From: Planctomycetota bacterium
Lineage (GTDB): Bacteria > Planctomycetota > Planctomycetia > Planctomycetales > Planctomycetaceae
Direction of reading: 5' to 3'
DNA: 64,000 nucleotides
NCBI GenBank assembly: GCA_027618475.1
Contig: JAQCEJ010000020.1
Location: 1-64,000, forward strand
Of the stretch, positions 27,765-38,338 are shown piece by piece. Every line of letters starts with the position of its first letter. Positions within the stretch are counted from its first letter, which is position 1. Position numbers and translations under genes: made by a program. The notes beneath the pieces were generated by a model. The model had not been told where the DNA came from and ran no database searches. It saw only the letters and a program-made list of their open reading frames with translations.

Positions 27765-28868
27765 TCAGGCCACCTTTTTTTGTTCGAGACCGCTGGCCGA
27801 ATCACCGGCCTCCGACACCAGCTTTTCAATTTGGGTCGTCAACTTTCCGACGTGATTCTGTAATTCTCGAATTTGCTTTCGCATGTCGGGAACACGACGA
27901 ATCGACATCACCGTTCGCAACTGTTCGGCCTCAGGTGCCGCCGGGTAACCCTGATACGATTCGCCGGCAGGGACGTCTTTATGCACACCGGCTTTGGGGC
28001 CCAACAACGAACGTTCGCCGAGATGAATATGATCGGCAATGCCAACCTGACCGGCACAACGAACGTAATCACCGGTCGTCACCGAACCGGCGAGTCCAAC
28101 TTGAGACGCAAATGCGTTGTGTTTGCCGAGTTCGCAATTGTGAGCGATCATTACCTGATTGTCGAGTTTTGTCCCTTCACCGATTACTGTCATACCGATC
28201 ATGGCGCGGTCGATCGTCGTCCCTGCACCAATTTCGGCGTCACACTCGATGCGAACACCGCCGCGGTGAGGAATCTTTCGATATCGTCCCTCATGAAAGC
28301 GGTATCCAAAACCATCCGAACCGATAATCGCTCCGGCGTGAATAATCGCACGATCGCCAACGATTACGTCGGAATACAAGACGGCATTCGGATAAATCAC
28401 GACATTGGCACCGATGCGGCAACCGGGGCCGACGAAAACGCCGGGATAAACATCGCAGCCATTACCGATAACAACGTCATCCGAGATATATGCACCGGGG
28501 AAAACATTGCAGTTTTCCCCCAATTGAACAGACGGATCAATCGAAGCCTCGGGTGAAATCCCGATGGCAGGACGAGGGCGTGCCGGACGAAATTCCTCGA
28601 GAATATTCAGAAATGCAAACAAGGGATCAGAGACAAACAGCAGTGTTTGCGAGGTCGGTTGAGTGATTGATTTTCGCAGAGATGTCGGGAGCAGCACACT
28701 GCCGGCCTGTGTCGTTTTCAACCGGCGGAGGTTCTTTTCGTTTTCGATAAACGTGATATCCGAAATGCCGGCACGGTCGGCGGATTGAGCACCGCGAATC
28801 TCTCGTGCTGTATCGCCAACGATTTCAGCATGCAGACGTTGAGCCAGATCTCCAGAGGTGATCACCAT
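27765..28868 (-). CDS. lpxD: UDP-3-O-acylglucosamine N-acyltransferase LpxD
   Basis: A 367-residue LpxD. It transfers a hydroxyacyl chain to the amine of UDP-3-O-acylglucosamine in lipid A synthesis. Residues 1-105 form the uridine-binding N-terminal domain; from 110 to 320 a left-handed beta-helix of hexapeptide repeats is obvious. The catalytic histidine region reads MIAHNCELGKHNAFASQ. The C-terminal 45 residues form a helix (MRKQIRELQNHVGKLTTQIEKL) as in other LpxDs. AAAGGAC precedes the ATG at 28868. It is the first gene of an lpxD-lpxI pair; lpxA, lpxB and lpxC are not in the window. Confidence 0.95.
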   Translation of the reverse strand: MVITSGDLAQRLHAEIVGDTAREIRGAQSADRAGISDITFIENEKNLRRLKTTQAGSVLLPTSLRKSITQPTSQTLLFVSDPLFAFLNILEEFRPARPRPAIGISPEASIDPSVQLGENCNVFPGAYISDDVVIGNGCDVYPGVFVGPGCRIGANVVIYPNAVLYSDVIVGDRAIIHAGAIIGSDGFGYRFHEGRYRKIPHRGGVRIECDAEIGAGTTIDRAMIGMTVIGEGTKLDNQVMIAHNCELGKHNAFASQVGLAGSVTTGDYVRCAGQVGIADHIHLGERSLLGPKAGVHKDVPAGESYQGYPAAPEAEQLRTVMSIRRVPDMRKQIRELQNHVGKLTTQIEKLVSEAGDSASGLEQKKVA

Positions 28869-29256
28869 CGTCGAAGTCCTTTTCTCTGATGAAATGATTC
28901 AATTATCTGTATATAAACTGATTTGTGATTTCACGTTACGGTGACGAACCCAATATCCACCGAACATCGTATGAAACCATTTCGAGAGATCATCCCGATC
29001 TCAGAAGCGAATTTGTACTCGAAACCCCATTTTCAACGCAACCCCTTTTCTCAGTGTGGTATATTTTGCCGCGTCGGTCATGAAATGTGTTGTAGCATTA
29101 ATCTTCGAGACAAGACCATCTACAGCATTTCACTTGATTTCGTATCAACGTCAAGCTGTGATTCGGGATAAGAAAATGTTACTGTAACGGCATTCGTGTT
29201 GAAACAGTTCGCTCATTCTCAACAATTTTTGAACTCAACGAAGGTGATAGACGAGT
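28869..29256. other. Intergenic region between lpxD and aroH
   Basis: 388 bases separating two divergent genes and expected to hold both promoters. It is AT-rich near lpxD. No hairpin or coding frame of note is seen. Confidence 0.5.
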
Positions 29257-29628
29257 ATGGCGGTACGTGGAATTCGCGGAGCAATTACAGTCACGAATGA
29301 TCAGGCTACGGAAATTCTTGCCGCTACGCGAGAATTGCTGGAAGAACTGCTCCGCGCTAATCAGATTTCACACTTCGAAGACATCGTTTCGGCGATCTTC
29401 ACGACGACAACCGATTTGACGTCGACGTTTCCTGCCGAAGCGGCGCGGCTGCTTGGTATGAAACAGGTACCGTTGTTGTGCGCGTGTGAGATTCCGGTAC
29501 CGGGAAGCATGCCCCGTTGTATTCGTGTGCTGCTTCACATTAATACCGAAAAGCAGCAGGCTGACATAACACACGTTTATCTCCGCGATGCGAAGAAACT
29601 TCGCCCCGATGTGCAAAGCGCGCAATAG
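29257..29628 (+). CDS. aroH: Chorismate mutase, AroH class
   Basis: A 123-residue monofunctional chorismate mutase of the AroH type, which forms a trimer and converts chorismate to prephenate for phenylalanine and tyrosine. Landmarks are [10 protein letters not shown] at the N-terminus with its catalytic Arg, [25 protein letters not shown] and the late LHINTEK / [13 protein letters not shown] segment. Length matches Bacillus AroH (127). GGTGA lies upstream of the ATG at 29257. No other aromatic-pathway gene adjoins it. Confidence 0.96.
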   Translation: MAVRGIRGAITVTNDQATEILAATRELLEELLRANQISHFEDIVSAIFTTTTDLTSTFPAEAARLLGMKQVPLLCACEIPVPGSMPRCIRVLLHINTEKQQADITHVYLRDAKKLRPDVQSAQ

Positions 29629-29700
29629 TGAGCCGGTAAGAAGCGTGCAACACCTTTATCGCATAACTGCGATCGATGGTTCTATTGCCTCGGATGGAAA

Positions 29701-30624
29701 TTACTCGATCGACTCGGAATCGGGCAACAAATCTACCGTAGGCGACAAATCTTTTTTAGCGATCTCGTCAACGGTAGGTTTTTCGATATCCGGCTTATCG
29801 TAACCGAACAGAGCATTGTCAGGATCCCAAGTGATGTCATCCTCCAGTGACGAACTGTCGATGACTTCAAACGGCAAGCCTTTTTCGAGTAACAGATCGG
29901 CGACGTCGTCCAATGGGTTCATCAGGAATTGTTGAGGCAGGCTCTTTTTCAATTCCTCGATATATCGACGGACCAGTTTCACGTTGTCGAGGGGTACCTG
30001 ACTAAGCTGTTCGGCCCGGTTTTGTCGTGTCAACCAGGCCGCCTGCTTCAGTTTGGCATATTTCTCGTCGTCTGGAAGATTAGCAAATGGAGTTTCGACC
30101 CGCATTAATCGATCGATTTCCCGGTTGCCGTCTTCAATCACGACCCTTAATTCCTGGTTATCACGCAGCATGGCACGTCCGTAAGCTGCTCCTAGAGTGA
30201 GAGTGTAACCTGCGAATTGTTGTGGCGTCACACGGAACGCCTTGAGCTGCCTTATGAGAACCTTGTTCTTGTTCAGCTTCTTCGCGAGATAATCGACATC
30301 CCATCGTTCATGGATCTGCTTGAGTTCGTCGTCAACGAGATCCTTAACCGGTAATTGCCGCGTATGAGACCATTCTGCGGGAGGGGTGTAAACTTGAGGA
30401 AATTCAGGAGGACGCTCGTCAGGCAGACTCTTGATGATTTCAAGATACTTCAGCAACTCCAATTCATCGATCGATTCGTTTATTCGCCTGACTTCGGTAT
30501 ATTCCAGCGGCGCATCCCGGCACCCTGGCATTGCGCCGATAAGTCCGAAGCAGCAGATGAACATCCCAACTAAAGTTTTCGCCAAAGCACGATTCCAATC
30601 GGTCAACGATGGCAGAGCTGACAT
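29701..30624 (-). CDS. Predicted exported lipoprotein-like protein of unknown function
   Basis: A 307-residue protein. Residues 15-35 are hydrophobic and end in AMPGC, a marginal lipobox, so it is probably exported and perhaps lipidated. The mature part is charged and helical, with heptad-like stretches around residues 45-60 and 205-235 (LVRRYIEELKKSLPQQFL). No family is recognised. The ATG at 30624 lacks a clear ribosome site. It lies downstream of the large membrane protein gene at 30799 on the same strand, 174 bases away. Confidence 0.6.
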   Translation of the reverse strand: MSALPSLTDWNRALAKTLVGMFICCFGLIGAMPGCRDAPLEYTEVRRINESIDELELLKYLEIIKSLPDERPPEFPQVYTPPAEWSHTRQLPVKDLVDDELKQIHERWDVDYLAKKLNKNKVLIRQLKAFRVTPQQFAGYTLTLGAAYGRAMLRDNQELRVVIEDGNREIDRLMRVETPFANLPDDEKYAKLKQAAWLTRQNRAEQLSQVPLDNVKLVRRYIEELKKSLPQQFLMNPLDDVADLLLEKGLPFEVIDSSSLEDDITWDPDNALFGYDKPDIEKPTVDEIAKKDLSPTVDLLPDSESIE

Positions 30625-30798
30625 CGACGAATCGTCGTATGCCTTTCCCTAAAGGTATCGGGAAATTGCTCGAATAAGATTGATCGTCAATCTATTGCAT
30701 CGAATGGAAACAAGAAATGCAGAACCCGCACAATCCACATAATCGGTGTAACCGCTGAGTTCGACATCCAGCGACGGACGGTGGAATGAACGACGAAA

Positions 30799-32388
30799 TC
30801 AAATCTGTAGAATGTGAAATCCGCTCACTCCGGTCACTGTCACGATTGTCGCTATCATTTGAGCGACCATCAGCCAAGAATAGTCACGCTCCAATTCGGC
30901 GTCGTCGGTACCGATAGTCCAGCGTTGAGCGAGCGTCCATAATCCCCAGGGGAGCAGAAAAATCCAAAGTCGTGCGGCTTCTCCCATGTTTTTCCCCGAC
31001 AGCCACAATAGACTCCAAACCAATGGGCAGCAGATGAGTGGTCCCCACGCCGCATACGGTAACCGACGGAAGTTCACGCCGGCGCGCCCATAACTGGAGA
31101 TAACGGCAAACGTCACCGGCAACCCAAAGGCAATCGCCAGTTCGAACGGATTGACCAGTAACCATATCCAGTATGTACGCGGATACTGAGTGTAAAATCC
31201 GGCGTGATTCTGCAGATTCATCCGCCAGCAATTCAGCAGGTTCAGGTCGGTCAGCCACCAGACCAAGGCCACGAGAAGGGCGAACGATCCTCCCATCGCT
31301 ATGATAGGCGCGATGTACTGACTCCAGGCACTCGTAGTCGATGATTCCCCCCTTGTCGATTGCGAATTGGCACGATGTGAAGTGAAAATCTCCCAGACAA
31401 CAAGCAGCAATGTCAATACGAGGCCCGGCAAGAGAGCCAATGACATACTCAATCCAAGCCATAAAACAAATCCGGTAGAACATCCCCATAACCAGGACTT
31501 TCGCCGCACTCCCTGCAGAGCACACCAGACAAGTAGCAGTGTGAGGAATGGATACAGTGTATCCGACTTGGGCAGAAATACGTTTAGTGCGGGTATCAAC
31601 GGCCAGAGCGTTGATACTTGCCACGCCGCCCGATCAGAAAAGTGGCATCGGACGACTCCGAATATCGGAAAGATGGTGGCGAGTGCTATTCCCTGAGTCA
31701 GCAAGATCATCCCCCACAAGGCGGAACGATCACTTCGTTTGAGCTCGCGCGGCAAGGAACGAAAATGGCTGTTGATATCTTCAAGACCACGAACGATTTC
31801 GCCCGGCATGGTTGCTATCAACAGGTCGGTCAAGACAGAAGACCGTTCGCAGAGGTAAAGCATTTTATAGTTGAGTAAATACAATCCCGGTGGATGTGTG
31901 CCGACATGCAGAACATCCCCTTCGCGCATCCACGCTTCGTATTCACTCAAAAATGACGAAACGTCGACAATACGATAACGGGCATGATAAAAATACCCCG
32001 ACGTCGACGGGTAGTATGTAACCCATGTCGCCTTTGTTAGATTGTAGGGTTCCGGAGGCGACTGTTGCAGGGCGAGTACCCACCCGTTGGCCATCACCCA
32101 CAAACCACATAACCAGAGGAAGACGGTTATCGAGGATCGCTTCGTTCCTTTCGTCAAGTCGATCGTTACAAAATACGGCAATCCCCAACAAGCGAAGGCA
32201 ACGTATAGGGCACCTGCTAAAAGTGCCAGACAAATACCCAACAGCGTCTCAGCCAGATTGTCGTCGGTCCAGAGTATTCGTTCCCATGTCCATTCACCGG
32301 GGATACCAAGCGGTAATACCGTCCATCCTCGAAAAAGGATGAGGGTAAAGACCAGCGCCAGTACAGGGCTCCAGGGAATACGTCGCAC
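30799..32388 (-). CDS. Polytopic membrane protein, possible PMT/ArnT-like glycosyltransferase
   Basis: A 529-residue protein with about 11-12 membrane helices. The loop HVGTHPPGLYLLNYKML resembles the periplasmic motif of some GT-C (PMT/GT39-like) enzymes, and the helix pattern fits that class, so it may transfer sugar from a lipid carrier. The canonical early D-E catalytic motif is not obvious, so I hold this loosely. The start is a GTG at 32388, the furthest upstream start in the frame. The gene follows the terminated metalloprotease gene on the same strand and so needs its own promoter in 32389-32480. Confidence 0.6.
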   Translation of the reverse strand: MRRIPWSPVLALVFTLILFRGWTVLPLGIPGEWTWERILWTDDNLAETLLGICLALLAGALYVAFACWGLPYFVTIDLTKGTKRSSITVFLWLCGLWVMANGWVLALQQSPPEPYNLTKATWVTYYPSTSGYFYHARYRIVDVSSFLSEYEAWMREGDVLHVGTHPPGLYLLNYKMLYLCERSSVLTDLLIATMPGEIVRGLEDINSHFRSLPRELKRSDRSALWGMILLTQGIALATIFPIFGVVRCHFSDRAAWQVSTLWPLIPALNVFLPKSDTLYPFLTLLLVWCALQGVRRKSWLWGCSTGFVLWLGLSMSLALLPGLVLTLLLVVWEIFTSHRANSQSTRGESSTTSAWSQYIAPIIAMGGSFALLVALVWWLTDLNLLNCWRMNLQNHAGFYTQYPRTYWIWLLVNPFELAIAFGLPVTFAVISSYGRAGVNFRRLPYAAWGPLICCPLVWSLLWLSGKNMGEAARLWIFLLPWGLWTLAQRWTIGTDDAELERDYSWLMVAQMIATIVTVTGVSGFHILQI

Positions 32389-32480
32389 GTCGTCGGAGAT
32401 ACCGATAAAGAAGAGATAGGATCGGAATTGAGTGACGAATAAGCCAACATTAGCAGAAAACAGGTTCGTCCGGCCAGTAT

Positions 32481-32522
32481 AAAAAACTCCCGCAGGTCAG
32501 TTCAGATCCTGGCCTGCGGGAG
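32481..32522 (-). terminator. Rho-independent terminator of the metalloprotease gene
   Basis: Perfect 10-base stem CTCCCGCAGG (32487-32496) / CCTGCGGGAG (32513-32522) with a 16-base loop. On the minus strand it is followed by TTTTTT, the classic arrangement. It lies 18 bases past the metalloprotease stop. Confidence 0.9.
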
Positions 32523-32539
32523 TTGAAAATCAATGAGGA

Positions 32540-35221
32540 CTATTGGGGCTCGGCACCAAACAGACGAAAGACGCCACCACCAAATCCGCCACCGGCAGGG
32601 ATGACGAGATCTGCCTGAAGCGCTTTTTGAATCCGTTCGCGGGAATCGAGCAGATGAGCCTTGGTGTAGTCGTCAAGTTCCGACTCCGGCTTGTCGATCA
32701 CTGCGGTCGCCCTCTGCTCCAGTTGTTGCAAATGCATTCGCGTGAGCGTTCGGGCATCTTCGGGAACCCCCTGCCCCTGTACCATCACATCGATCATCTT
32801 CTGTAGGGTCATTCGCTGCAATATGCGGCGGTGACTATTGATATATGGTGCACGGTCCGTCGTCTTGATCGGCTGCTCGGGGGGCGTCCATTCACTATAT
32901 ATGGCATCCACAATACGTCGCAGATGTTCGGCAAGCGTGTACACTTCCGTTTCCGGAGCCACCTTGAGTTCGTTGTCCTGCAAGCGCTCAAGAGTCAAAG
33001 GACTGAGGAGTCGATTGACGATCTGCGATTGTGCCGAGCTGATAGAATCATGAATGGGATAATCGAGCCTCGACGGTTCATTAACGCCCCAGTGACGCCA
33101 TCGCGTCGCTGCCAGTTGATTCAACAACTGAGGATTATAGCTCGGTGCGGCAAACGCATGCTTGGCCAGCAGATCCATGGCTTCACGTTGCTTGCCGGCA
33201 TCAACGATTGTAAAGGGGGCACGCCCGTTGGGATCCCCCTTGTGATCACGGTGAATCTGAACTCCACCGGGAAATCGTGCGGCTAGCGCCACAGAATGCC
33301 AGTACTCACGAATCAGCATGCCGAATGCCTGACGGGCGCGTTGATATCCATCTCCTTCTTTGACTGCCCGTTCGACAACAAGAGGAAGTAATTCTTGAGA
33401 CACATGAATCTGCCTTGTGGCATATTGCAGAGGATCTTTACCCAGATCAAACCGATTGGAGTAAGGATCCGAATCGGAACTTCGCGTATCTTCGTCGGTC
33501 GCATAATCGAGACCAGGTTCGGCCGACCGCGCGGCGATCTCTTTGAGCGCCTTGCTTTCATCTCCCTCAGCGGGTTTATAACCATACTCGATTGCCCAAT
33601 AGTCGTAGGGACCGATGGTTTGTGAATAATACAGTCCCTGCGTCGTTCCTTTGGGTGCGATATTCGCCGGTGAGTAATCCATCACGCTGGCCACCGTCCC
33701 TTCGGACGGGCCACCGACAGGATCGTCAATCCCCTGCATTTCTTTCCAGGAACTCGCTTTGAAATTGTGACGCAATCCCAGCGTATGGCCCACTTCGTGC
33801 ATCACCACTTCTTTGAGACCCTGCTGAATCAACTCCTCCGGCAAATTGCCGTCGGCGGCCAGTTCGTTTCGGCCCAGCAGTACCATTCCGGCATAACCGA
33901 GTTGATTCTGCATTCCACGGCTCAACAAACAGTTGTGTGACGAATGGTCGTCATGAGAATGTCCGTGGCTCGAAGTGGAAGGTGTGAGATACAACATCTG
34001 CTCGAACGATTCCGGCTTGTACGTTTCATACTCGGTCTTCCAGAATCGCAGAAAACTGGCGTCGAAGATAATATCGGCGTCGAGAATCTGTCCTGTCATC
34101 GGATTGACGCGAGATGGTCCCATCGCAAAACCGGCTTCAGCGGTGATCCAGCGGAATGTGTTATACCGAATGTCTTCGGGATCCCAGTCGTCGTCATCGC
34201 GTTGCTGACGAACTTCGATCGCATTTGCAAAACCGATTTTTTCGTATGCCTTGTTCCATTCTTCGATACCGTCACGAACAATGGGACGAAGATGAATTGG
34301 TACGGTTTTTTCGAGGTAGAAAATAATTGGTTCTTTGGGAGGAGACAGTTTTGCCTTCGGGTCGGCCTTCTGCAGATTCCACCGATTGATATAGCGAACA
34401 AAGTGCTCGTCATCGTCGTTGTTCGAGAAATTCTTAAGCACCGTTAAAAAGTATCCGATGCGATCGTCGGCCAATCGCGATTTATAGCCGTTTTCGGGCA
34501 ACATACTGATGCTGTAATGCACGTTGACTTGTACGCCGCGCGAATCCGAAACCGTATCAATCGATCCGGTTCCCGAATAAATTGCAGCAACTTGAATTTC
34601 AACATTCTTCGGATAACTTTCCAATTTTGTCCACGTCGAACGATCGTTCATAAAACGGAAACCTGGGCCGATACTACGGCCAATTTGCTGATCGTCGCTC
34701 ATAAAGATCGACGACATATCGACCAGATTCCCACCTGTTGTTGGAGAAATGATCGGTAACGCATAAAGCACACTGTCGCTGTAGGCCAGCTTGACAGCGT
34801 TTGATTCTGGAGTCCCCGGATCGGCCTTAAAACGGACATTGCGGCGAATCACGTGAATCTTTTCGCCAACTTTGTTGAACGACCAGATAACGTCGTCGCC
34901 GAAACCCCAACTCATGCCGCCGAGAACATCCCCACTGCTGATGCCACGAGCAATCGAAGTGAGCACAATAAAGTTTTTACCAAGATGACCGGTGGGAAGA
35001 TCGACGAGAAGTTTCTGTTCGTCGTGATACATCTTCCACAGCATCTCGCCGTCGTCTTCAACCTTCTTTAAGGTCTTAATTGCGGCGTCGAATTTGGATT
35101 CGGGTGGTTTGTTCTCTTGCCCGAAAGACGAAACGACGTTACTGCAGAAAAACACCACCGCACAGGCAAGCGTCACCAGACGCGTCACGATCCACGACTT
35201 GGGAATTCTAAATGTCTGCAT
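32540..35221 (-). CDS. Exported zinc-dependent metalloprotease (DUF5117/DUF4953 type)
   Basis: An 893-residue protein. Residues 1-36 form a signal peptide ending in SSFGQ. Residues 50-270 match the DUF5117-like N-terminal domain, and residues 290-520 the metallopeptidase, with the extended zinc motif HEVGHTLGLRH. A histidine-rich insert (HGHSHDDHSSH) near residue 440 may bind metal. The remaining 350 residues are the family's C-terminal helical domain. Substrate is unknown. The ATG at 35221 has GGAG six bases upstream; 35233 is less likely. A strong terminator follows at 32481-32522, so the gene is monocistronic. Confidence 0.88.
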   Translation of the reverse strand: MQTFRIPKSWIVTRLVTLACAVVFFCSNVVSSFGQENKPPESKFDAAIKTLKKVEDDGEMLWKMYHDEQKLLVDLPTGHLGKNFIVLTSIARGISSGDVLGGMSWGFGDDVIWSFNKVGEKIHVIRRNVRFKADPGTPESNAVKLAYSDSVLYALPIISPTTGGNLVDMSSIFMSDDQQIGRSIGPGFRFMNDRSTWTKLESYPKNVEIQVAAIYSGTGSIDTVSDSRGVQVNVHYSISMLPENGYKSRLADDRIGYFLTVLKNFSNNDDDEHFVRYINRWNLQKADPKAKLSPPKEPIIFYLEKTVPIHLRPIVRDGIEEWNKAYEKIGFANAIEVRQQRDDDDWDPEDIRYNTFRWITAEAGFAMGPSRVNPMTGQILDADIIFDASFLRFWKTEYETYKPESFEQMLYLTPSTSSHGHSHDDHSSHNCLLSRGMQNQLGYAGMVLLGRNELAADGNLPEELIQQGLKEVVMHEVGHTLGLRHNFKASSWKEMQGIDDPVGGPSEGTVASVMDYSPANIAPKGTTQGLYYSQTIGPYDYWAIEYGYKPAEGDESKALKEIAARSAEPGLDYATDEDTRSSDSDPYSNRFDLGKDPLQYATRQIHVSQELLPLVVERAVKEGDGYQRARQAFGMLIREYWHSVALAARFPGGVQIHRDHKGDPNGRAPFTIVDAGKQREAMDLLAKHAFAAPSYNPQLLNQLAATRWRHWGVNEPSRLDYPIHDSISSAQSQIVNRLLSPLTLERLQDNELKVAPETEVYTLAEHLRRIVDAIYSEWTPPEQPIKTTDRAPYINSHRRILQRMTLQKMIDVMVQGQGVPEDARTLTRMHLQQLEQRATAVIDKPESELDDYTKAHLLDSRERIQKALQADLVIPAGGGFGGGVFRLFGAEPQ

Positions 35222-35749
35222 AGAATGCTCCATGAGAAAGTAAACGAATCGTGGATGCCCCGTTGCGACTCTTCAGGGCACGGAATTGGAATAGGGGCGT
35301 TATGGAGACGAACAACGTCTTATGATCCCTTGTAGTCTACACTTCTCAGCAACCCAGATTCCCCATCACATTAGTCATTTTACGCTTACTGACTCAAAAG
35401 ATGAGGGTTTTAGATCAACTTTATGTATTTTTCCGTCTAAAAGGAATGGACCGACAATCGTAAACCGCCAACAATATCCATAAGTACAGATGGCGGCGAG
35501 AGGAAATATAATCCCATCAGACTGCAGGGATAATGAATTCGACCAGATCAGTCGAACTCCTCATGGAATAGGTTGCCATGCCGTTACAAAACCATTCGGC
35601 CATGGATTAGCACACCTGCCGGCGCAGACTTTTGAAGGACACGCGTTCGTTCACCCATGACGGTGTGTTGCCAAAGTCTGTTTCACTGTCAATCTGTTCG
35701 AGAAAAGCAGGCCCGCACCGGATCGAAAGTAGAATCCCGACCATGCCAC
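35222..35749. other. Intergenic region between metalloprotease and response regulator genes
   Basis: 528 bases. An inverted repeat CAGACTTT (35625-35632) / AAAGTCTG (35673-35680), 70 bases past the response-regulator stop, may end that transcript. The metalloprotease promoter should be near 35240-35400. No coding frame is convincing. Confidence 0.45.
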
Positions 35750-37141
35750 TCACCCTGCCGCTGAGTGTCCCTGATATTGATTGAGCTTGTTATACAGCGT
35801 CTTAAGGGCAATACCGAGTTCGTTCGCAGTCTTGGGCTTATCGCCATTGTGCTTCGCTAGAACCTGATAGATCACTTCCATTTCGATCTCGCGAAGTGTC
35901 TTATTCTGGTTATATTCACCAACTGGGATGGTCGCTCGCGGCTTGACCGCTTTCGGAGCTGACAAACTCGCCGGAAGATCCTCAGGGTGAATCGCCTTTC
36001 CATTCGACATGATATAAGCGTGTTGAAGGGCATTTGATAACTCTCGTACATTCCCCGCCCAGAGATGCGACTTGAGGATTTCGATTGTCTCATCCACAAG
36101 AATGTCGGGGGAAACATGCGGCCTGTGCAAATGACGGGCCAGCAGCGTGGTCGCCAACTCGGGAATATCGTCGGCCCTGTCGCGCAGCGAGGGGAGGCGA
36201 ATTTCAAACGTATTCACACGGAAGAATAAATCCTCACGAAATTCACCAGATGCAACCATGTCCTCGAGTGAACGATTCGTCGCACAGACGACACGAACGT
36301 CGACGTGAAATGCCTCGTTCTCACCCACGCGACGGACTTCACCCGATTCGAGAAACCGCAGCAGTTTCACCTGCATCGCTTTGTCGAGTTCACCAAGTTC
36401 GTCGAGAAACAACGTCCCGCCGTTCGAGACCTCCAATAGTCCCTTACGAGTCGTTTCCGCTCCGGTGAATGCACCTTTGCGATGGCCGAAGAGTTCGCTT
36501 TCGACGAGATTATCCGGTAAAGCTCCACAGTTAACGGCCACAAACGGCATGTCGGCTCGTTGACTCAACTCATGAATCCGGCGGGCCACCAGTTCTTTGC
36601 CGGTACCGGTTTCACCAAGAATCAACACGGTCGAGTTGGTGGGAGCAATTCGTTCAATCAACCGTTTGACCTGCATCATCGCAGGGGTGTGCCCAATAAG
36701 ATCGGTTGTTCCTTCAACGGCCTTCAAGCGGTTTTCCAGTGCGATCGTCTTGTGCACCAACGATCGTTTTTCAGCAATGCGATTCAGAACGCTGGAGATT
36801 TCAAAAAGCTGACACGGCTTGGGAAGAAAATCATACGCCCCTTTGCGGACCGCCTGAATCGCCTCCTGCATGCTGCCATGTCCGGTACTGATTATCACCT
36901 CGGTTTCGGGCGAAACTTGCTTGATATGGTCGATGACGTCCCAACCGCTTAATCCGGGCATCCGCAAGTCAACGATCGCAGCGTCGAACGTCTGTGTTTC
37001 CAATACTTTAAGTGCACAGGCACCATCTTCGCAGATGGTAGCATCGTGCCCCATTCGGCGGAGTTCGATCTTCATGACATCGCGAATAGCCGATTCGTCG
37101 TCGACGAACAACACGCGCAATTTGTTGGCGGAAGAATTCAA
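35750..37141 (-). CDS. Sigma-54-dependent response regulator (NtrC family)
   Basis: A 463-residue regulator with three domains: receiver (residues 6-120, phospho-acceptor in AIVDLRMPG), AAA+ sigma-54 activator (residues 138-375, Walker A GETGTGKE and the sigma-54 contact loop GAFTGA), and a Fis-type HTH at the end (ANELGIALKTLYNKL). It activates sigma-54 promoters on phosphorylation. The start is taken as TTG at 37141, since AAGGAG lies six bases upstream; the frame is open to 37273 but that stretch is not conserved-looking. No sensor kinase is adjacent, so the partner is elsewhere. Confidence 0.93.
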   Translation of the reverse strand: MNSSANKLRVLFVDDESAIRDVMKIELRRMGHDATICEDGACALKVLETQTFDAAIVDLRMPGLSGWDVIDHIKQVSPETEVIISTGHGSMQEAIQAVRKGAYDFLPKPCQLFEISSVLNRIAEKRSLVHKTIALENRLKAVEGTTDLIGHTPAMMQVKRLIERIAPTNSTVLILGETGTGKELVARRIHELSQRADMPFVAVNCGALPDNLVESELFGHRKGAFTGAETTRKGLLEVSNGGTLFLDELGELDKAMQVKLLRFLESGEVRRVGENEAFHVDVRVVCATNRSLEDMVASGEFREDLFFRVNTFEIRLPSLRDRADDIPELATTLLARHLHRPHVSPDILVDETIEILKSHLWAGNVRELSNALQHAYIMSNGKAIHPEDLPASLSAPKAVKPRATIPVGEYNQNKTLREIEMEVIYQVLAKHNGDKPKTANELGIALKTLYNKLNQYQGHSAAG

Positions 37142-37338
37142 AACGCACTCCTTGCGTAGACGCGAAACATCCTGTTTCGGCGGGGTTTTCAATGGATTCC
37201 CGTGAAGGGAGAGGGGTGATAGCAAATTTTTCAAAGTGGAGCAATCGGAGTCTGGCAAATTTTGCCGCTGCATCAGAAAATGCCAGACCCACTAAACATT
37301 TTGGCACAGCAAAAAGGATTTGATCGCTCAAAAACAAC

Positions 37339-37379
37339 AGAAAAGAGACAGAAAAAACTCTTAATCCTGTCTCTTTTCT
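37339..37379 (-). terminator. Terminator-like hairpin after the ABC permease gene
   Basis: Perfect 13-base stem AGAAAAGAGACAG (37339-37351) / CTGTCTCTTTTCT (37367-37379) with a 15-base loop. On the minus strand it is followed by GTTGTTTTTG, a usable U-rich tail. It lies about 70 bases past the permease stop at 37448. The rest of 37142-37447 shows nothing else. Confidence 0.65.
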
Positions 37380-37447
37380 GCGTAATGTGGCTATCTCATT
37401 TTGTACGTCAACCTGTGCCGCTCTGGTGGGTTCTCATTCAGGCCACT

Positions 37448-38263
37448 TCACCCCCCGAACGCACTGTAATGTTTCACGCCGCGTTGAAATGCCCACCGAT
37501 TGGCGAGGAGCAAGCCAACAATCCAGATCGCTTCGACGATCAGACTTTGTACCATCATGTCGCCGCTGCATTTCCCCAATAAAATTGACGCTGGGAAGTA
37601 CGCGAGATATTGAAACGGCAGATACTGAAGCGCCGTGCCGAAGTCACCCATCCAGTCCAGTGGTAACATGTGTCCCGAGAGAAAGAAATTCAGCATCGTG
37701 AATATAAAGACGAGCGAACTAACCTCCAGAAACCAGAATGCGACCAGCCCCATCAACGATTCGAGCAAGAACCCGACAAGAAACGCGAACGCCAGTGAAA
37801 TCACAAATCCGCACCACGATGCCATTCCAGGCGTATAACGGAAGTAATCTCTCAGCACCCAGAACATGAAAGCGAACGGCAGTGTCGCCACGAGGTAATA
37901 CACGAGCTTATGAGCGACTCGATGCAGGAAAAAATACTGCATCATGTCGATCGGCTGCGTCAGATACTTTTTGATAGACCCGTCGCGGATTTCGCGGGCA
38001 ATACCGGTCGTTAATCCCGGCATGCTCGAAAAAGCCCGCGCCACCATCGCCAGCATCGTGTACGAAACCATCTCGGAGAAATCGTAACCGTTGATTTTCT
38101 GCGCGAGTCCTCCACCGGAATAAATCGCCCGCCACAAGAAAACCTGTGTTACGACGGGCAAAAAGCGAATGAACATCGAAAACAGAAAATCGCCGCGGTA
38201 GACCAGGCGTTCCTGCAGGCAGGTCTTGAGAATAAACCAGTTTGTCCGCATTAACACGTGCAT
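37448..38263 (-). CDS. ABC-2 type transporter permease
   Basis: A 271-residue inner-membrane protein with six predicted helices and the ABC-2 permease pattern: an N-terminal helix pair around [14 protein letters not shown], the coupling segment [21 protein letters not shown] and the terminal [18 protein letters not shown], all typical of the DUF990-like (YadH/NodJ-type) family. The frame opens at 38296, but the ATG at 38263 has GAAAGG upstream. It is not next to an ATPase gene or the second permease, so partners are encoded elsewhere. The cargo is unknown. Confidence 0.85.
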   Translation of the reverse strand: MHVLMRTNWFILKTCLQERLVYRGDFLFSMFIRFLPVVTQVFLWRAIYSGGGLAQKINGYDFSEMVSYTMLAMVARAFSSMPGLTTGIAREIRDGSIKKYLTQPIDMMQYFFLHRVAHKLVYYLVATLPFAFMFWVLRDYFRYTPGMASWCGFVISLAFAFLVGFLLESLMGLVAFWFLEVSSLVFIFTMLNFFLSGHMLPLDWMGDFGTALQYLPFQYLAYFPASILLGKCSGDMMVQSLIVEAIWIVGLLLANRWAFQRGVKHYSAFGG

Positions 38264-38338
38264 CGAATGGACCTTTCGGGACGCGAATGATAGCACGTGC
38301 AGGGAATGATTGTCGAACGACGCGACTTCCGTTCCCGT

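Noticed and set aside
28941-29171. 76-codon plus-strand frame between lpxD and aroH
   Set aside because: No ribosome site and no family likeness; it sits where divergent promoters are expected.
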